A stretch of 64,000 nt of DNA from positions 119,576,727 to 119,640,726 of the forward strand of contig JASEVX010000003.1 in the NCBI GenBank assembly GCA_031761405.1, written 5' to 3'. The stretch comes from Serripes groenlandicus. Taxonomy: Eukaryota > Mollusca > Bivalvia > Cardiida > Cardiidae. Below are positions 1 through 12,454 of the stretch, one piece after another. Under the pieces are notes generated by a model. The model had not been told where the DNA came from, did no database searches, and worked only from the letters and a program-made list of their open reading frames with translations. A program made the position numbers and the translations under genes. The stretch's first letter is position 1. The number at the start of each line of letters is the position of its first letter.

Positions 1-172
1 GTTTTCTAACAGACTTGACTGGAGACATATCCATGGCCGAGACGGATTGATGTGGGCATGCCTTTTGCTGTGAGTTCTAAACAAAAAATGTTTTTACAAG
101 TGATAAAGCCTTTAAGGATGTGATAATCAAAAATGAATTTTAACAAGGCACATTGCATGTCAGGATGGTAAC

Positions 173-701
173 CAGAAATCTCGACCCAAAGAATTCTCGA
201 CCCTAGTTTTAGGCGACCCCATTATCAGTTTATATAGGTGTGAATGGATGGTTTAACACACAAGTGTCATAAACAAAAGCGGTATGATGCTTGACTGATT
301 ATTGATACTTAATTACCTGTTGATTGATTATTTAAATGATCTTGATGTGTTCTAAAAAGTTAATCTGCTGCAGACGACTTTGAAAACATTTGGTGAGAAA
401 GGAGAATATGTATATGACAGGTTGGCTTCTGGCTAAGATATAATTATATAAATGAATTAGGAAAATTGTGAGAAAAGGAGGAAATGTCCTCTATCAAACA
501 ATACTTCAAATCTTAAGAATTCTTTGAAAACCATGATATAGGATAATTTATAGCGATGTTAAAACATACATCATTATTACATTAAACATTATCTAAATGT
601 AGTGATTATACAACAAAAGAACCATCATCCATTCACACCTATATAAACTGAGGTCTAAATTGGGGTCGACTATTCTTAGGAAATTTGAGTCGAGAATTCT
701 G
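173..701. mobile_element. Inverted-repeat (MITE-like) element, ~530 bp
   Basis: Two outward-facing arms of roughly 75 bp are inverted copies of each other. The inner 25 bp (226-250 against 626-650) are perfectly complementary. The outer parts share the GAATTCTCGAC and GGTCGACCCC-type stretches with small indels. The interior of about 370 bp has no coding frame. This layout fits a non-autonomous DNA transposon, but I could not identify a clean target-site duplication, so the superfamily and the exact ends are open. Confidence 0.6.
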
Positions 702-1500
702 GATGCCGTCAGGACCAATGCGATGCTTTAAAAGAATCAACTCTGCAGCTTAACATTATTCAAGTAAGTATAACAACATCTTGCAAAACAGTTAAATCTT
801 AAGAATTCGAAAATGAACAACTAATTTTAATTCGAAAGCATTTAGAGAAATATAGTTGCATATTGTCAACAATTTAAAATGTTATCACAATGCTTTCAAA
901 CATCATATGCTGTAAGATCAAATGACAAAAGATAAACACAAATGAAAGTTTCATACATTCTGGTGTATTTAATTTTACAGAAATATTTCTTTTATAGATA
1001 TAATTCTCCTGTATCATCAGTAACTATTATAATCATATGTCAATTAACCCTTTCTCTCATATAGACGCTTTCTGACACCTCTGCAGCAGACAGCTTTTTG
1101 AAAACATAGTCACTCAAAATCTACTTAATTCTAAAAAGAAATGCCCCAAATATCTGAATCAGAATTCAGTGAAGGTTGGGATTTTCCGCGCAAATTGAGT
1201 GAGGACTGGTTGTATCACCAGGACATTGAGCGTGATTAAAATAAGATTAAAGCTTGTTTCACAATTGATGTAAAAAAGAAAAATTAATAGTCATTGGTGT
1301 AAAGTAATAATTCAGATAAGACTGCACAGAGGTACCAACTGGTCTAAAACTAAACTGGTTGCAGAACCCAAAGCTTGGCTTTTTGACATAACTAATATAC
1401 ATGTATATTGTTTTCAATTCTGGTCTATCTTTTATTTATTGGGGTTTTAAGCCACTTTCAATATTATTTCATATTATTTATTATAGCACGGCGACAGTTC
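702..1500. other. Unannotated AT-rich stretch
   Basis: I see no gene here. Around 1183-1300 it carries a diverged copy of a segment that recurs at 15.40-15.50 kb (shared core GAGCGTGATTAA). The short frames are not gene-like. Confidence 0.4.
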
Positions 1501-1524
1501 ACTTATTCTTGATCCCTTCTATGT

Positions 1525-1965
1525 TTAGCTCTAGTGGCCAAAGGCCAGAAGAGCTTATGCCGTGGTGTGATGTACGTCGTCCGTGCGTCTGTAAACAATT
1601 GCTTGTGAACGCGATACAGGCTTCAGTTTTGATTGTATCTCAATCAAACTTATACAGTAGTTAGATATGCATGAGCGCTTGGTTCCTTTCGCAAACCAGT
1701 CAGATCCGCCAATGCAAGACTGGATTATGGCCCTTGAAATTGTCAAAGTTGCTATAATAGAGCTTGTGAACACAATAGAGGCTCCATTTACTATCCGATC
1801 TTCAAAAACTTAAACAGTAGTTAAATATTGATGAGAGCTTTGTTCCTTTTGCAACCAGCCAGATCTGCCCATGTAAGGCTTGATTATGGCCCTTGAAGTT
1901 GTCAAAATAAGTATAATACAGCTTGTGAACGCGATAAAGTCTTCAGTTTTAATTGTATCTAAAAG
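1525..1965 (+). repeat. Dispersed bivalve-type repeat with internal ~157-bp tandem units
   Basis: The segment starts with a block (GGCCAAAGGCCAGAAGAGCT) that I recall as the head of a very common molluscan interspersed repeat. It then holds a unit containing GCTTGTGAACGCGATA at about 1605, 1762 and 1920, a period of about 157 bp. It has no protein-coding capacity. The family assignment comes from memory, while the tandem structure is seen directly. Confidence 0.6.
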
Positions 1966-2004
1966 TTTTATTTTAAAACAGAATGGATTTAGGACATCCT
2001 ATAC

Positions 2005-2430
2005 AATCATGGAATAACAGTTCTTATGGCGATTACTGGAGAGGAAATTCATATAAGCAGTTAGTGATATACCCCGTGGTCATTGGTACCTGTATATACA
2101 ATAAAAATATCATGCGTCTTTGACTGTGGGGTAATTTTCTTTCCTGCATACACATCAAAACAGTAAATGGATTGAGATCAACCTGTACAATCATAGAATC
2201 ACAGCTGTTATGGCGATAATGGGAGAGGAAGTTCATATAGGCAGTTAGTGATATACCCGTTGGTCATTGGTGCATTTCAAAACAATGATAATTGCATGCA
2301 TCTTTGACTGTGGGATAATATAACTTCCCGCATTAACATCAAACAAGGGAATATATATTGAGAGAAACCCATTTACTGATGGAATTACAGCTGTTATGAC
2401 GATGACAGGAGAGGAACTTCAGCTGATTAC
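2005..2430. repeat. Tandem repeat, ~185-bp period, about 2.3 copies
   Basis: The marker ACAG(T/C)(T/G)(C/G)TTATGGCGAT occurs at about 2018, 2201 and 2388, each followed by GAGAGGAA and, in the first two copies, CAGTTAGTGATATACCC. The copies are clearly diverged. The short minus-strand open frame here is a shadow of the repeat. Confidence 0.75.
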
Positions 2431-2569
2431 ATATACTACTAATGGATTCATACAAGGTAATGTTTATTAATGGATAAGTTTATCAAAATCATATCAAGCC
2501 TGTTTTATCTAATTAAATGTAGTATATTATATAAAGAAAGTCCTGTTTTTGTATTGCGCAGTTTGTGTT

Positions 2570-3930
2570 TTTAGCTTACCTGAGCTTTGCTCAAGGTGAG
2601 TTATTGTGATCGCCTTTTGTCCGTCATCAGTCGTTCGTCATGCGTCGTGCGTCAAATTCTTCTACTCAGTAACCAGTGAGTCAATTGGGATGAAACTTTA
2701 CAGAAAGCATCCTCTAAATGACTTCACCAGATTTCTTTCAAATTTTTGAGATCCATGCAGAATTCTGGTTTCCATGGCAACGAAATGAGAAAACGTTCAA
2801 AATTCTTCTTCTCCAAAACTGGTTGGCAGATTTTCAAATAATTTTGTAGAAATGTTCCTTGGATGACCCTCTATCAGATTCCTACAAGCCATGTTGATTG
2901 GTCTCAAAACATGGCGGCCAGGGGGCGTGGGGGTGATGGTGCTATTTTGCCTATTACGGATATAGTGAAAACTTAAAAAATCTTCTTTTCCTAAATTGTA
3001 AGGCCGATTTTCAAATAATTTTATAGAAATGTTCCTTGGATGACCCTCTATCAGATTCCTTCAAGCCATGCTGATTGGTCGAAAAACATGGCCGCCAGGG
3101 GGGCTTGGCTATTTTGCCGTATATGGCTATAGTGAAAACTTAAAAAATCTTCTCCTCCAAAAGTGTCAGGCCGATTTGTTTTGAAAGTTTATCGGAGTAT
3201 TATCTCTATCAAATCTTGGCCAAGTTATAGACAGGGTCCTGTGAGGTGAAAAACTATGTTTCAATGTCAATTTGAAGGAACATATTGAAAACACTCAGAT
3301 TGCTTTATTTTAAACTTATGCATGTTGAAATGTTTTTAAAAAAACTATTATGATGATATCTAGGCTAAGTTTAATAATAGTCAGTCATAAACTGGGTCAT
3401 GTTCGGTGATAAACTAGGTCACTACACCAAATTGAAGGAAAATCTTGTTAATCTAGAAACCACACTTTGCCTTCAGCAGCTGGAAGCTTTGTCAGAATGT
3501 TTGTCTTGACACTATCTAGACATAGTAAGAATAAGGGTCATGGTGGGTCAGAAACTAGGTCACTAGATCAAGTTGAAGGAGTATTTTGTTAACACTCAGA
3601 CATTTTGAATGCTGCATTTTTAATTTTAACATGTTGAAATGTTGTCAGAATTGGTGTTTTGATGAAATCTAGACTAAACTATAGGTCATGTTGGATAAAA
3701 ACAAGAATGAGGTCCAAAGAAAAACATTTGAGAAAAATCTTGTAAGTCGGGTCAAACATAAGGTCACTTGACCAAATTAAAGGAAAATCTTGTTAACACT
3801 CTGACAGCTGTTCTTTTAATGTTAGCATGTTGAAACTTTGGCAGAATGGATGTTTTGAACATTGATTTTAACCCAGAAACTATGTCACCAAGCCTAATTG
3901 AAGGAAATACTTGTTTTCACTATTGTTATT
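2570..3930 (+). repeat. Long dispersed non-coding repeat of bivalve type
   Basis: The start (AGCTTACCTGAGCTTTGCTC followed by GTGATCGCCTTTTGTCCGTC) is one I recall as a very abundant bivalve interspersed repeat. Inside, a ~130-bp paragraph (CTTGGATGACCCTCTATCAG ... AACATGGC(G/C)GCCAGG) is present twice, near 2820-2950 and 3000-3115. Later, GGTCA/GTTGAAGGA paragraphs recur at ~90-130 bp intervals. No open frame of note. It is probably non-autonomous, and its class is unknown to me. Confidence 0.6.
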
Positions 3931-5252
3931 TCTTACCTTTCTGTATTGATTATGTTCACGTGATGAATTGAATGTTAAAATTGTTGAAGATTTGACTTTG
4001 CACCAAAAGATAATGTAGGACTAGTGTATAACAGCGGTCTCAGTTCCGACAGCTTGAAACAGATTCCTTTATCATGGTAGTCACATACCTACATGTTAGA
4101 CCTATTATAGACGCTGTGCTCGTGATGAGGCTTTGCCTTTTTCTTATTGTATCGACAGAAAGTTAAGAGCAACATTGTTTGGTCTAACTCAAGAAGCATT
4201 ACACATACATAGATTAAATCCTTTGACTAGTTTTAAAATATTCAACTCTACTGTAATCCAGAGAGTCCTTTTTGGTGATGACTGATGACCAAATGCGGTC
4301 CATCTCAGACCGAGACAGTTGGATAACTATAGAAATGTTACATAGACTCCTGCCTTCAGCCAATGCAGTGACGGCAGCATACTTCTTAAAGAGGTTATCT
4401 TTATATGATGCGTTTATGAATTGATTTGAGTTGACTGTCAGTTTTATCGGTATTGCAATTGTCATAGCTTTGATTTCCGAAAACATATGCATTGGTTTTT
4501 CTGTGCAATGATTATTTAATGTGCATGTTCTTACATTGTTCATTTAGGTCGGTCTCGTTCGGTCAGTTCGGCATATATCAATATTTTGCTACGCATTTAT
4601 ATGTACCAGTTTGTGTTTTATTTAAAAGAGGAATAACGAATTCACCAATATTGTTTACTGTAGGTCTTTATGTTAGAACAACATCATTACCATGGTACCA
4701 TGTCACATTCGCAATGGGTTTTTAATGTACATCACATCTGAAAGTCGTCTGATTACCTTCTACAAGTTCCTTGATAGCTGATAACGATGTTATTATTAGG
4801 TGATCTTAACTATAAGGTGCAATTAAAAAATCATTCTATTTGAATACGAAAAGCAATGGAATTGTGCATTGTCCATGTATTGTACAACGTATGCGAAGAA
4901 ACAGATAAATAAACCAGTTCCAATATTTGGACAAAGTACGTCCATATGACACTTTCAAATGGCGACTACTACTTCATAACACATGTGGATCTGTAAAACA
5001 TGGATACTCAAAACAGTTTTAACTATAAAGATATGCAAGCATTATCTCTACACATTTATAATTTCGAAAGTGTCAACGAGGAAATGCATCATATTCCACA
5101 ACCCATCCGCTCCAATAAGATTCATAAACTGGCTTCACAATTTTGTTACAATACTGAAAGTTGTTCGTTTCATATATATTCTATTAAACAAAGACATAGT
5201 TTGACCTGTAAATAGTTGACACTGCACTAATACAACACATTAATTGTTTTAC
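3931..5252. other. Unannotated stretch
   Basis: Several short open frames, the longest being 109 codons on the minus strand at 4214-4543. That frame has no signal peptide and no domain I can name with confidence. No splice-supported exon was found. Confidence 0.35.
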
Positions 5253-5543
5253 TTGCACTGCAAATTGGATTGTGTTCATCTACACTGTTGTATACTGTAC
5301 AGTGCAATTCTTGACCATCCATACTGCGATCTGGGACAAACTTTAGTATTTATTAGTCACTTTACCATTGTATTCACCATCAGACTCTTGTAAAATATAT
5401 GTACTTTCTACTTCTTGATCATTTCTAAACCATTTGATCATTGACTGCGGGTTAGACGTTCCAGATGTACAGTTTAGTGAAATTGTGTTTGCATTATCAG
5501 CGGTAATATTGTAGCCCCAGTCAACTGAACGGTTAATGGCGAA
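5253..5543 (-). pseudogene. Ig-domain exon, frameshifted
   Basis: Read on the minus strand, an acceptor (ATTGCAG) precedes an Ig-like sequence with a B-strand cysteine (SLNCTSG), the C-strand tryptophan (IKWFRND) and then VTNKY followed by a stop. Shifting frame by one base continues the fold as MDGQELHCTVYNS, which supplies the F-strand cysteine. The exon closes at a GTAAAA donor. One base is therefore missing near 5355, and the exon is broken unless this is an assembly error. Its start phase matches the end phase of the Ig exon at 5890-6135. Confidence 0.75.
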
Positions 5544-5889
5544 CTGCAATACGTTAAATATAACCATTTTTAATTGTACCACACCCTGGTGTTATATTAT
5601 TTAAAAAACATATCACCATATACGTTAATGTTTACTAAATATTGAGAGCTTTTGAAATTATACCATTTACTGGCGTTTTGAGAAACACTTTAATACTGTT
5701 AGATTTATACCTGATTCATGTGCTTTTCAATTACTTGCTCAAAATCTATATAATTAGATGTATATTAAATCTAAATGATTCAACGATACTACATTAAATC
5801 AAAAATGTGTTAAACTTTGAAGGGAAATACTTGTGAATTATGAAATTGTCAAATAACATTGAACTATATCAAAATACTTAACATTTTAC

Positions 5890-6135
5890 TGATACGGCTG
5901 TAATGATTACACCCTCTGGTTTGTATGCATTAATAGCAACACATTTGTATTGCCCAGCATTCGTTGAGTATTAATTCCGAAACATTTCCCCTGACTACAG
6001 TATTACTAGTTATATCAAGGTCATTATGATACCACGTAAATAAAGGATACGGTTCAGCATTAGCGTCACATTTAAGTGTCTTGTCTTGATCTTCTGCGAC
6101 CTTGTAGCCATCGGGCAAATATGCTACAGGATGAT
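5890..6135 (-). pseudogene. Ig-domain exon, deleted and frameshifted
   Basis: A good acceptor (TTTTTTCTCAG) leads into an Ig domain: TLKCDANAEP (B-strand Cys), FTWYHND (Trp), VSELILN. The frame is then lost. The following bases read NAGQYKCVAINAYKP in another frame, so the F-strand cysteine region is intact but out of register after a small deletion of roughly 10-14 bases near 5965. It ends at a GTAAAA donor in phase 0, matching the next exon. With the 5253-5543 exon it forms a broken fragment of an Ig-superfamily gene, possibly a paralogue of the receptor at 19-37 kb. Confidence 0.75.
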
Positions 6136-8430
6136 CTGAGAAAAAATGAACTGTTATATATATGATATAATGTATACACATTATTTTACTTTTTGTAACT
6201 ATCATTATCATGTGTATAATTGTCTGTTTACAGTTTTAAGCTCGTTAGATTAATTGTATAAGGACATTTTTATTTTAAGGAGGTAGTAATTGATAGGTTC
6301 TTGTTGTTAAGGTAGTTAGCGCTAAGTAGTTGGTTGAAGCCTTGTATTATAGATTCGCGTATTTTTTAAAAATAATATCTGTGTTTCCAAAACAAAACTT
6401 ACACCATCACCGACCTCTAAATAATTGTCATTGCACTTACACCTTCAACGGGAGATTGTTCATTCACACTGCTATGTACTGTACAGTACACCAATATAAC
6501 GAGTGTATATTCATTCCCTACTATGTTTGCTTAAATGATTATCTTTTTAAAATAAAATGTATGCAATATGCGCACTTAAAATGTGTTTGCTTTCAAATAT
6601 AATTAAAAACAAAAAATCAAACAGTCGAGTTGCTGGATCTGCAATTAATATCTTTAGGGAAATACATGGGAACAATGGGATATTGTATATATACTATTTG
6701 TTGTGTGATCCAAAAACGCGCATTATTAAAGCAAATAACCCTAAACAATGATTTCTATTACAAAAACGTTGTTTTTATATCTGTTTCACGTACATGTAGC
6801 TATTGCATTCGATGAAAAACATGATATTCCTTTATAGGAATTATTATTATATTTAAAATGGGGAGGTATAATTGTTCTCTTTCTATGAATTGTTAACTCA
6901 CACATATCTACATAACGTGTAGAGGACTCACTGACTTAACACTATGGTTCAACCATTATTACACAACCATTTTCAGAATAGAGGTCGTCACATCATAAAC
7001 GAATAAGTATACACATATATCTCATTCAAACCCTATCACATGCAGCCGCAAATCTTGTCGCTCAATTTTCCGGTTGTCATTTTTTATATTTCTTCAGTCA
7101 CGTTCAAAGCAGATAACACTGACCTATCATATTAGGTAATAGCGTGACACCATATTCCAAATAAAAGAATACAGTTAGTCTGAGAACTGTACTATACTAA
7201 GCGTTTAGTGTTCCCTAAAATAAACTATGCCATTGTCATGCCTGTAAACAATACTATCAGATAATAAACTCAAATCCAAAGAATACAAGAAATGCTCATT
7301 ACAAGTTATTTCCATATATGTTATGGTTTTACTAATGATGTAAGATTAATATTATTTTATAAGGATACTTACATTACTCTTTTTCCAAAATCCAGTAAAT
7401 CTGAAACAGTCTAGTATTATAACATATTGGAAATATATATTGACGTACATTAACAGTTTGATATCCTTTTAAAACTATTGCTGATTTTCTACTAGAGAAA
7501 TAGAAGGAACTTTCACACCTTAACACGACAGGGACACAATCAAACACTAGCATTATGTGTTTTGCCCCAATACAGTATACACTATATAAATAGCTGAATA
7601 GCATTTTGCAGAGTGTCTTCAAAGCTAATGTAACATATTTGCTTAACCGCAATGAATGCCATTATAAGCACCGTATCTGTGTTAAGCATTTCTGATTACA
7701 GAACGACATTGTCAGTTACCGTGCATCAGTCGAGTTTCTGAAAATAAAATGTACAGAACACTAACAGAAAACACTGTATATGAATAAAACTCTTTAATTA
7801 TCGAATTTTCGACCCCTTTGTCTTTTCAATATTAAGAAAATACAACAGACATTGATATGCAGTCCATCTTTGTTTCGAAGAGATCAAGTAACGACGAGGA
7901 GACGTCGTCAGGACAATATGACGTCAGTTCCGTCGCGGCGTCATACAATTCCCGTTTGTTTCCATCTGCTGAAATGCGAAACTCTATGGACAAATATAAT
8001 TGTTATTTAGATACATATGTATGTATGCTTATATTTTCCTTTCTGGTCTTCAAAGTATTTTTTGCCATGGGAGAGTCAGCTTATGTTGCTTAACCCAAAC
8101 CAACATACAACATATCTGCAGCATATGACTTTGGAAATATTATGTGTTATTCTGAAGGTCTGCATCAATTGGCTAATTTCTTTTTGAAATGATAGTCTTT
8201 TACCTGGGAAGAATGTTGTGTACAGGTACACGTTTTATATATAAGACATACTGTTGGTAATGGCATTTAATTCCAATCAATCAATCAATCAATCTTAATT
8301 GCTTTGAAAAATAACATTTATTAACCTTTTTATAAACCATTGTTCATGTTATTACAATGATGTGATATATATAATAAAGTGCATATGTCTACTTTACTTC
8401 GTTACAGAATAAAATGACATGCAGATTAGT
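6136..8430. other. Unannotated AT-rich stretch, possible 5' part of the Ig pseudogene
   Basis: No exon could be supported. On the minus strand near 7365-7375 there is a strong consensus donor (AAT|GTAAGT) following an open frame (7374-7652), but that frame shows no recognisable domain. A short plus-strand frame at 7857-8093 is also unrecognised. A CAAT-type run near 8276-8296 is typical of SINE tails. Confidence 0.3.
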
Positions 8431-8439
8431 TTTGTAATT

Positions 8440-9330
8440 ACTTTTTTATTTAAATTATTAATCCTCTCCTAAACTACTGCACCAATTTCAACCAAATATC
8501 ACACGAATGTTTCTTTATAATGGGGTCCTGTAATAAAATTGTACAACATTTAGAAGGGTGGTTGGTTGGTTGAATGGCGTCGGCGGTGGCGTCGGTGTTG
8601 CAACTTTGGTTAAAGTTTTGCATGCAAGGTTTTTTCTCGAAAACAGCAGATGCTATCGCTTTGAAACTTCACTCACTTATTGGACATCATCTAATGACAT
8701 TGAATGACAAGTCCCATAACTCTATATCAGGAGTTGACACAATGATGCCCCTTTTTGGACTTAGAAACGTTAATCAAAGTTTTGCATGCAAGGTATTTTC
8801 TCACAACCCGCAAATGCTATCGCTATAAAACTTCACTTGTAGAACAAGTCCCAATACTCTATATCAGATTTTGACACAATTATGCCCCATTTTCTTATTA
8901 GAAAATCTGGTTAAAGTTTTGCATGAAAGGTACTATCATGGATATATCTCAGTAAACACTAATGTTATTGACTTTAAACTTCATGTCTTCAGGGATGTCA
9001 GACAGTCAAGTCCGATAACTCCTGTATGAATTCAGCACAAATTATGGCCCTTGTTTGACTTTGAAAATTGGGTTAAGGTTTTGCATGCGAGGCCTTTTCT
9101 CACAAACAGCAGACGCTATTCAAACAAGACTTATCCAACTTCATTTATAGTACTATACTATCAAGACACTATCTCAGTAACAACTGTTGACAATAGTATC
9201 AAATGGCTAAATAGTCGAGCATGCTGTCTTGCCATGTCATGCTCTTGTTAAATTTGAGCCTGTTGAACCTTTGCCAGAATGAGTATTTGGCTGATATCTA
9301 GGATTGGTTTAAACATTGTTCTAGTCCGGT
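8440..9330 (+). repeat. Dispersed bivalve-type repeat (GGCGTCGGCGGTGGCGTCGG family)
   Basis: A ~180-bp paragraph (TTTTGCATGCAAGG ... ATGCTATCGCT ... AACTTCACT ... TCCCATAACTCTATATCAGG ... ATTATGCCCC) is repeated four or five times with decay. An inverted relative of the head lies at 55.64-55.83 kb. I recall this as an abundant molluscan interspersed repeat. The 84-codon frame inside it is not considered a gene. Confidence 0.65.
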
Positions 9331-9640
9331 AAAAGACAAGGTCACTAGGCAACATTGAAGAAAATATGGTTAACATTTAAGTAATAGCTTACCTGACCAC
9401 ACAATGAGTTAATGTAAGTGACTATGTGGCTGGCATAACTCGAGTAAGCAATCAAGGGCCATCATGTCCCTCGTGTTTATCCGAACTTTAGTAAATATCA
9501 TCAGAACAATCGCAATCAGGTTCGAAACTGAACCATATTGGGTCTAGAAATAGGTTACTATGACAAACTCTAGAAAACACTTTGAGCACACTTGGGGTCA
9601 AATTTGCCATTGAAATATTGTTGAAACAATGATCTCCATC
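9331..9640. other. Repeat-derived transition sequence
   Basis: Contains GGTCACTAGGCAACATTGAAG and similar phrases also seen in the dispersed repeat at 3.4-3.9 kb. No gene. Confidence 0.35.
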
Positions 9641-9644
9641 AAGT

Positions 9645-9830
9645 TATTCAGTTATAGCACGGCATTTCCTTGGTAAGATACCAGTACTACCGTTCCATTT
9701 TATCCTGGAACCAGCCAGTCAGACGTAATGATAACCCCGCAACCATGTGCGCCAAGGAGGGCAACAATTACTACCATTTAAAGTATGTGGAGTCCGGTTT
9801 GAAACTAAGTAATTTGGGGTCAAAAACCAG
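9645..9830 (-). mobile_element. SINE-like fragment, related to 44.88-45.12 kb
   Basis: The sequence from GGTAAGATACCAGTACTACC through TAACCCCGCAACC-like and GCGCCAAGGAGGGCA matches, in opposite orientation, the segment at 44.93-45.08 kb. The pair defines a dispersed family. The copy at 45 kb has a tRNA-like head, so this copy is taken as a truncated SINE on the minus strand. Confidence 0.6.
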
Positions 9831-11455
9831 TTTTGGCTTTCCGCAGCTTGTTTGAAAGACATTTACACATGTCCTTTACTTATATGCTGGTTCATTGACG
9901 ATGCTCACTCCTTGCAGCTTTATTCCTACTATAAATCAAATTTTCCCCAAACATATGTCTACCATTTATATTGGATGTACTTGTATATGTATAATACAGG
10001 CTACTTATATGAAATAGGCCAAACTATTATACGCTATTTTCAGACAAATCTCAACCGAAGACATCTACAGAGGAATTAAGATGGTTTCAAAGTATTATGT
10101 CAAAACAACCTGATCGTTTTGGCAACTTGTCTTTTAAATACACTGTTTTCAAATATGACTCCTTGCACATAGCTTTGATTTTGATTTTCATGTAAAGCTC
10201 TAGATTGTATGCGCTTTAAACAAGGCCCTCTCTTAAACATTAATTACGTGTTTTCAACAATTATATGCATCTATAGCAAAGTGCACCCTCGTAACTCATT
10301 ATCATATCTGCATACTGTTTGAACTTAAATTGTTGTTAAACATTGTCCTCAATAATAAGTTGCAAATGAAATAAAATTTATATTTTTAAATTCGATAGTT
10401 TTTTCCATAAACGTATGAGAATAGTTTCAGTCGACATTCGCCAAATGTGGAATAAACTCCGGATGTTTCAGACATAGTGAAATAACCAATTTCACCCGAC
10501 GAATGGTAAATAGAAACAAAGGATTTATTTCCTGATAATAATGATAGGATGTGTACAGATGCGAGAAAGACATGCAAATCATACGTTGGTGAACTTTTCG
10601 CCGTAATACAAGTCAGAGTGAATGACTAGCCTAAAGACACTCAAGTTATCTGCATTGAGGATTCTTTTGGAACTACGCAGTACATGGTACTACTTCGTCA
10701 CATAGGACGTCTTAACTGTAATATTGCCGCCAATAACATTTCAAACAATATAGCAGGAATTTGACATGCATTGATATATGCATGCAACATCCCATCGTCC
10801 AAGTAAGATGCTTTAGTTTCACATTGATATCGCACCTTTCACTGTGATATACACTCTATGTCACTAGACACATTTATTTTAAATACAAATTATTTCAGTT
10901 TATTTGGGTTTAGAAAAGAAGACATAATGAAAAAGCAAAGTAAGCGGGTGACTTGTCGGAAACTGTTCGTAGAATACCTATATTCAATAGGTTGGACGGG
11001 ATTACACGTATAATACTGGTTAATGTGTACATATAGATGTGCTTCTTATCTTCTTTTATAGAGAGTTCGTTTTAGGTTTGTAGGTTTCGTTCCGTTCCAT
11101 AGACTTAGCTTAAACGTGTTTACGTTGTGCTTACTATGGAACACACAGCTGCAGGTTCAAGGGGGAATACAATGGCCATCCATGATTATACATCCGTTTA
11201 TTATGAGGTTTTGATCCTGACAATATGTAACATGTAAGATTTACAATTTCATCGTTAGGTGTACATGTTCAGCTTTACAACATAAATTATCTATTCAGAT
11301 TTAACTAGATTGTTAATAAACATTTTTTCGAAAAAGTGAAAAATAAATCGAACTTAGAATGAAATATTATTCCCGTTCATCATAAAAGACGACAACAATA
11401 CTACGTGCGAACTTATAATTTGACTGTAGACACTCTTCGTTGGATATACATACAC
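9831..11455. other. Unannotated stretch
   Basis: No supported gene. A 63-codon minus-strand frame at 10386-10577 was examined and not accepted. No tandem or inverted repeat stands out. Confidence 0.35.
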
Positions 11456-11459
11456 GCGT

Positions 11460-12110
11460 TTAAAATATGTGGTAGCCCTCCATACACTCAGTAAAAAATA
11501 AGTCGCCACTGTCCATACATGTACACGCCTTGAAAACTATTCGAAATCTGTACCTACACAAAGACCAAATACCTGTTGCTGTACATTCACACAGTGACAA
11601 CTCTGAGGTGGCTGTAAGTCCACACATTGCAAAATATGTGGCGACTGCACATACACAGATAGTACATTGTGGTGGCAGTGCATACACACAGTGGAAACTC
11701 TGTGGTAGCTTTACATACTCGAGATAAAACATATAGTGGCTGTACATCTACTTACTGAACCTAAGTTTTTGACTACATGTATACATACATTGCGGAAACC
11801 CTGAGGTGGTTGTATATACACGCAATGAACTCTATATGTGGGAACTGTTGAAAGAGCAAAAATATAGTGTGGTTCTGGACATAAATAAAAACTATATGGT
11901 TCATACATGCAGTGTGAACTCGGTTGTGGCTGAACACGAAAACAATGTTGTGAGAATACATACATACAAATCAAACTTTGTGTTGGCAGTAAATACATAC
12001 AGTGAAAACTCTGTGATGGCTGTACATACACGCAATGCAAAATATGTGGTGACTGTACATTCACTCAGAGTAGACTTTGTGCATTTCTTCCTCCGAAAGG
12101 TTCGCAAAGC
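11460..12110. repeat. Minisatellite array 1 (CTGTACATACACnCAG family), ~60-70-bp units
   Basis: About nine or ten diverged units with the skeleton GTGG(T/C)(G/T)GCTGTACATACACGCA...AACTCTG. The units are less regular than those of the related array at 14.16-15.26 kb. Overlapping open frames on both strands reflect the lack of stop codons in the unit and are not genes. Confidence 0.8.
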
Positions 12111-12454
12111 GCGTTGGTGGCGGTTCATTTTCCATTTTGACAGTTATTGTCGTTTGGAAACACACGAAATGATCAATGGAAGTCAAACGCTTCATTGCAT
12201 TCAATCATGATCATCCGAACGAGCTTCGGAAGTTTCCGTGGTCATTCGGAACACGCTTCGGAAAATTCCGTAGCGTACGAATAAAGGCAAAGGATATTAA
12301 TAGGCGGCTCATGGGATTCCCCGGTCTTCCCCTGTTACTATTTATAAAACTGGTGCATATCAGAAAAAAACCGTGCATATCGCATGATATATTTTCTAAA
12401 AAGTTACTTTTTAGCAAATGAAAAAGCGTCTATTTATAGGTTATATAATAATAC

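Noticed and set aside
4214..4543. Possible tyrosine-phosphatase fragment (SNQFINASYKD)
   Set aside because: Only the INASY-like phrase fits. The following conserved motifs are absent in all frames and no splice sites frame it.
10386..10577. Possible C1q/TNF-like C-terminal domain on the minus strand
   Set aside because: Only a loose resemblance near the end (STFGECRL). The preceding strands of the fold are not found in any frame.
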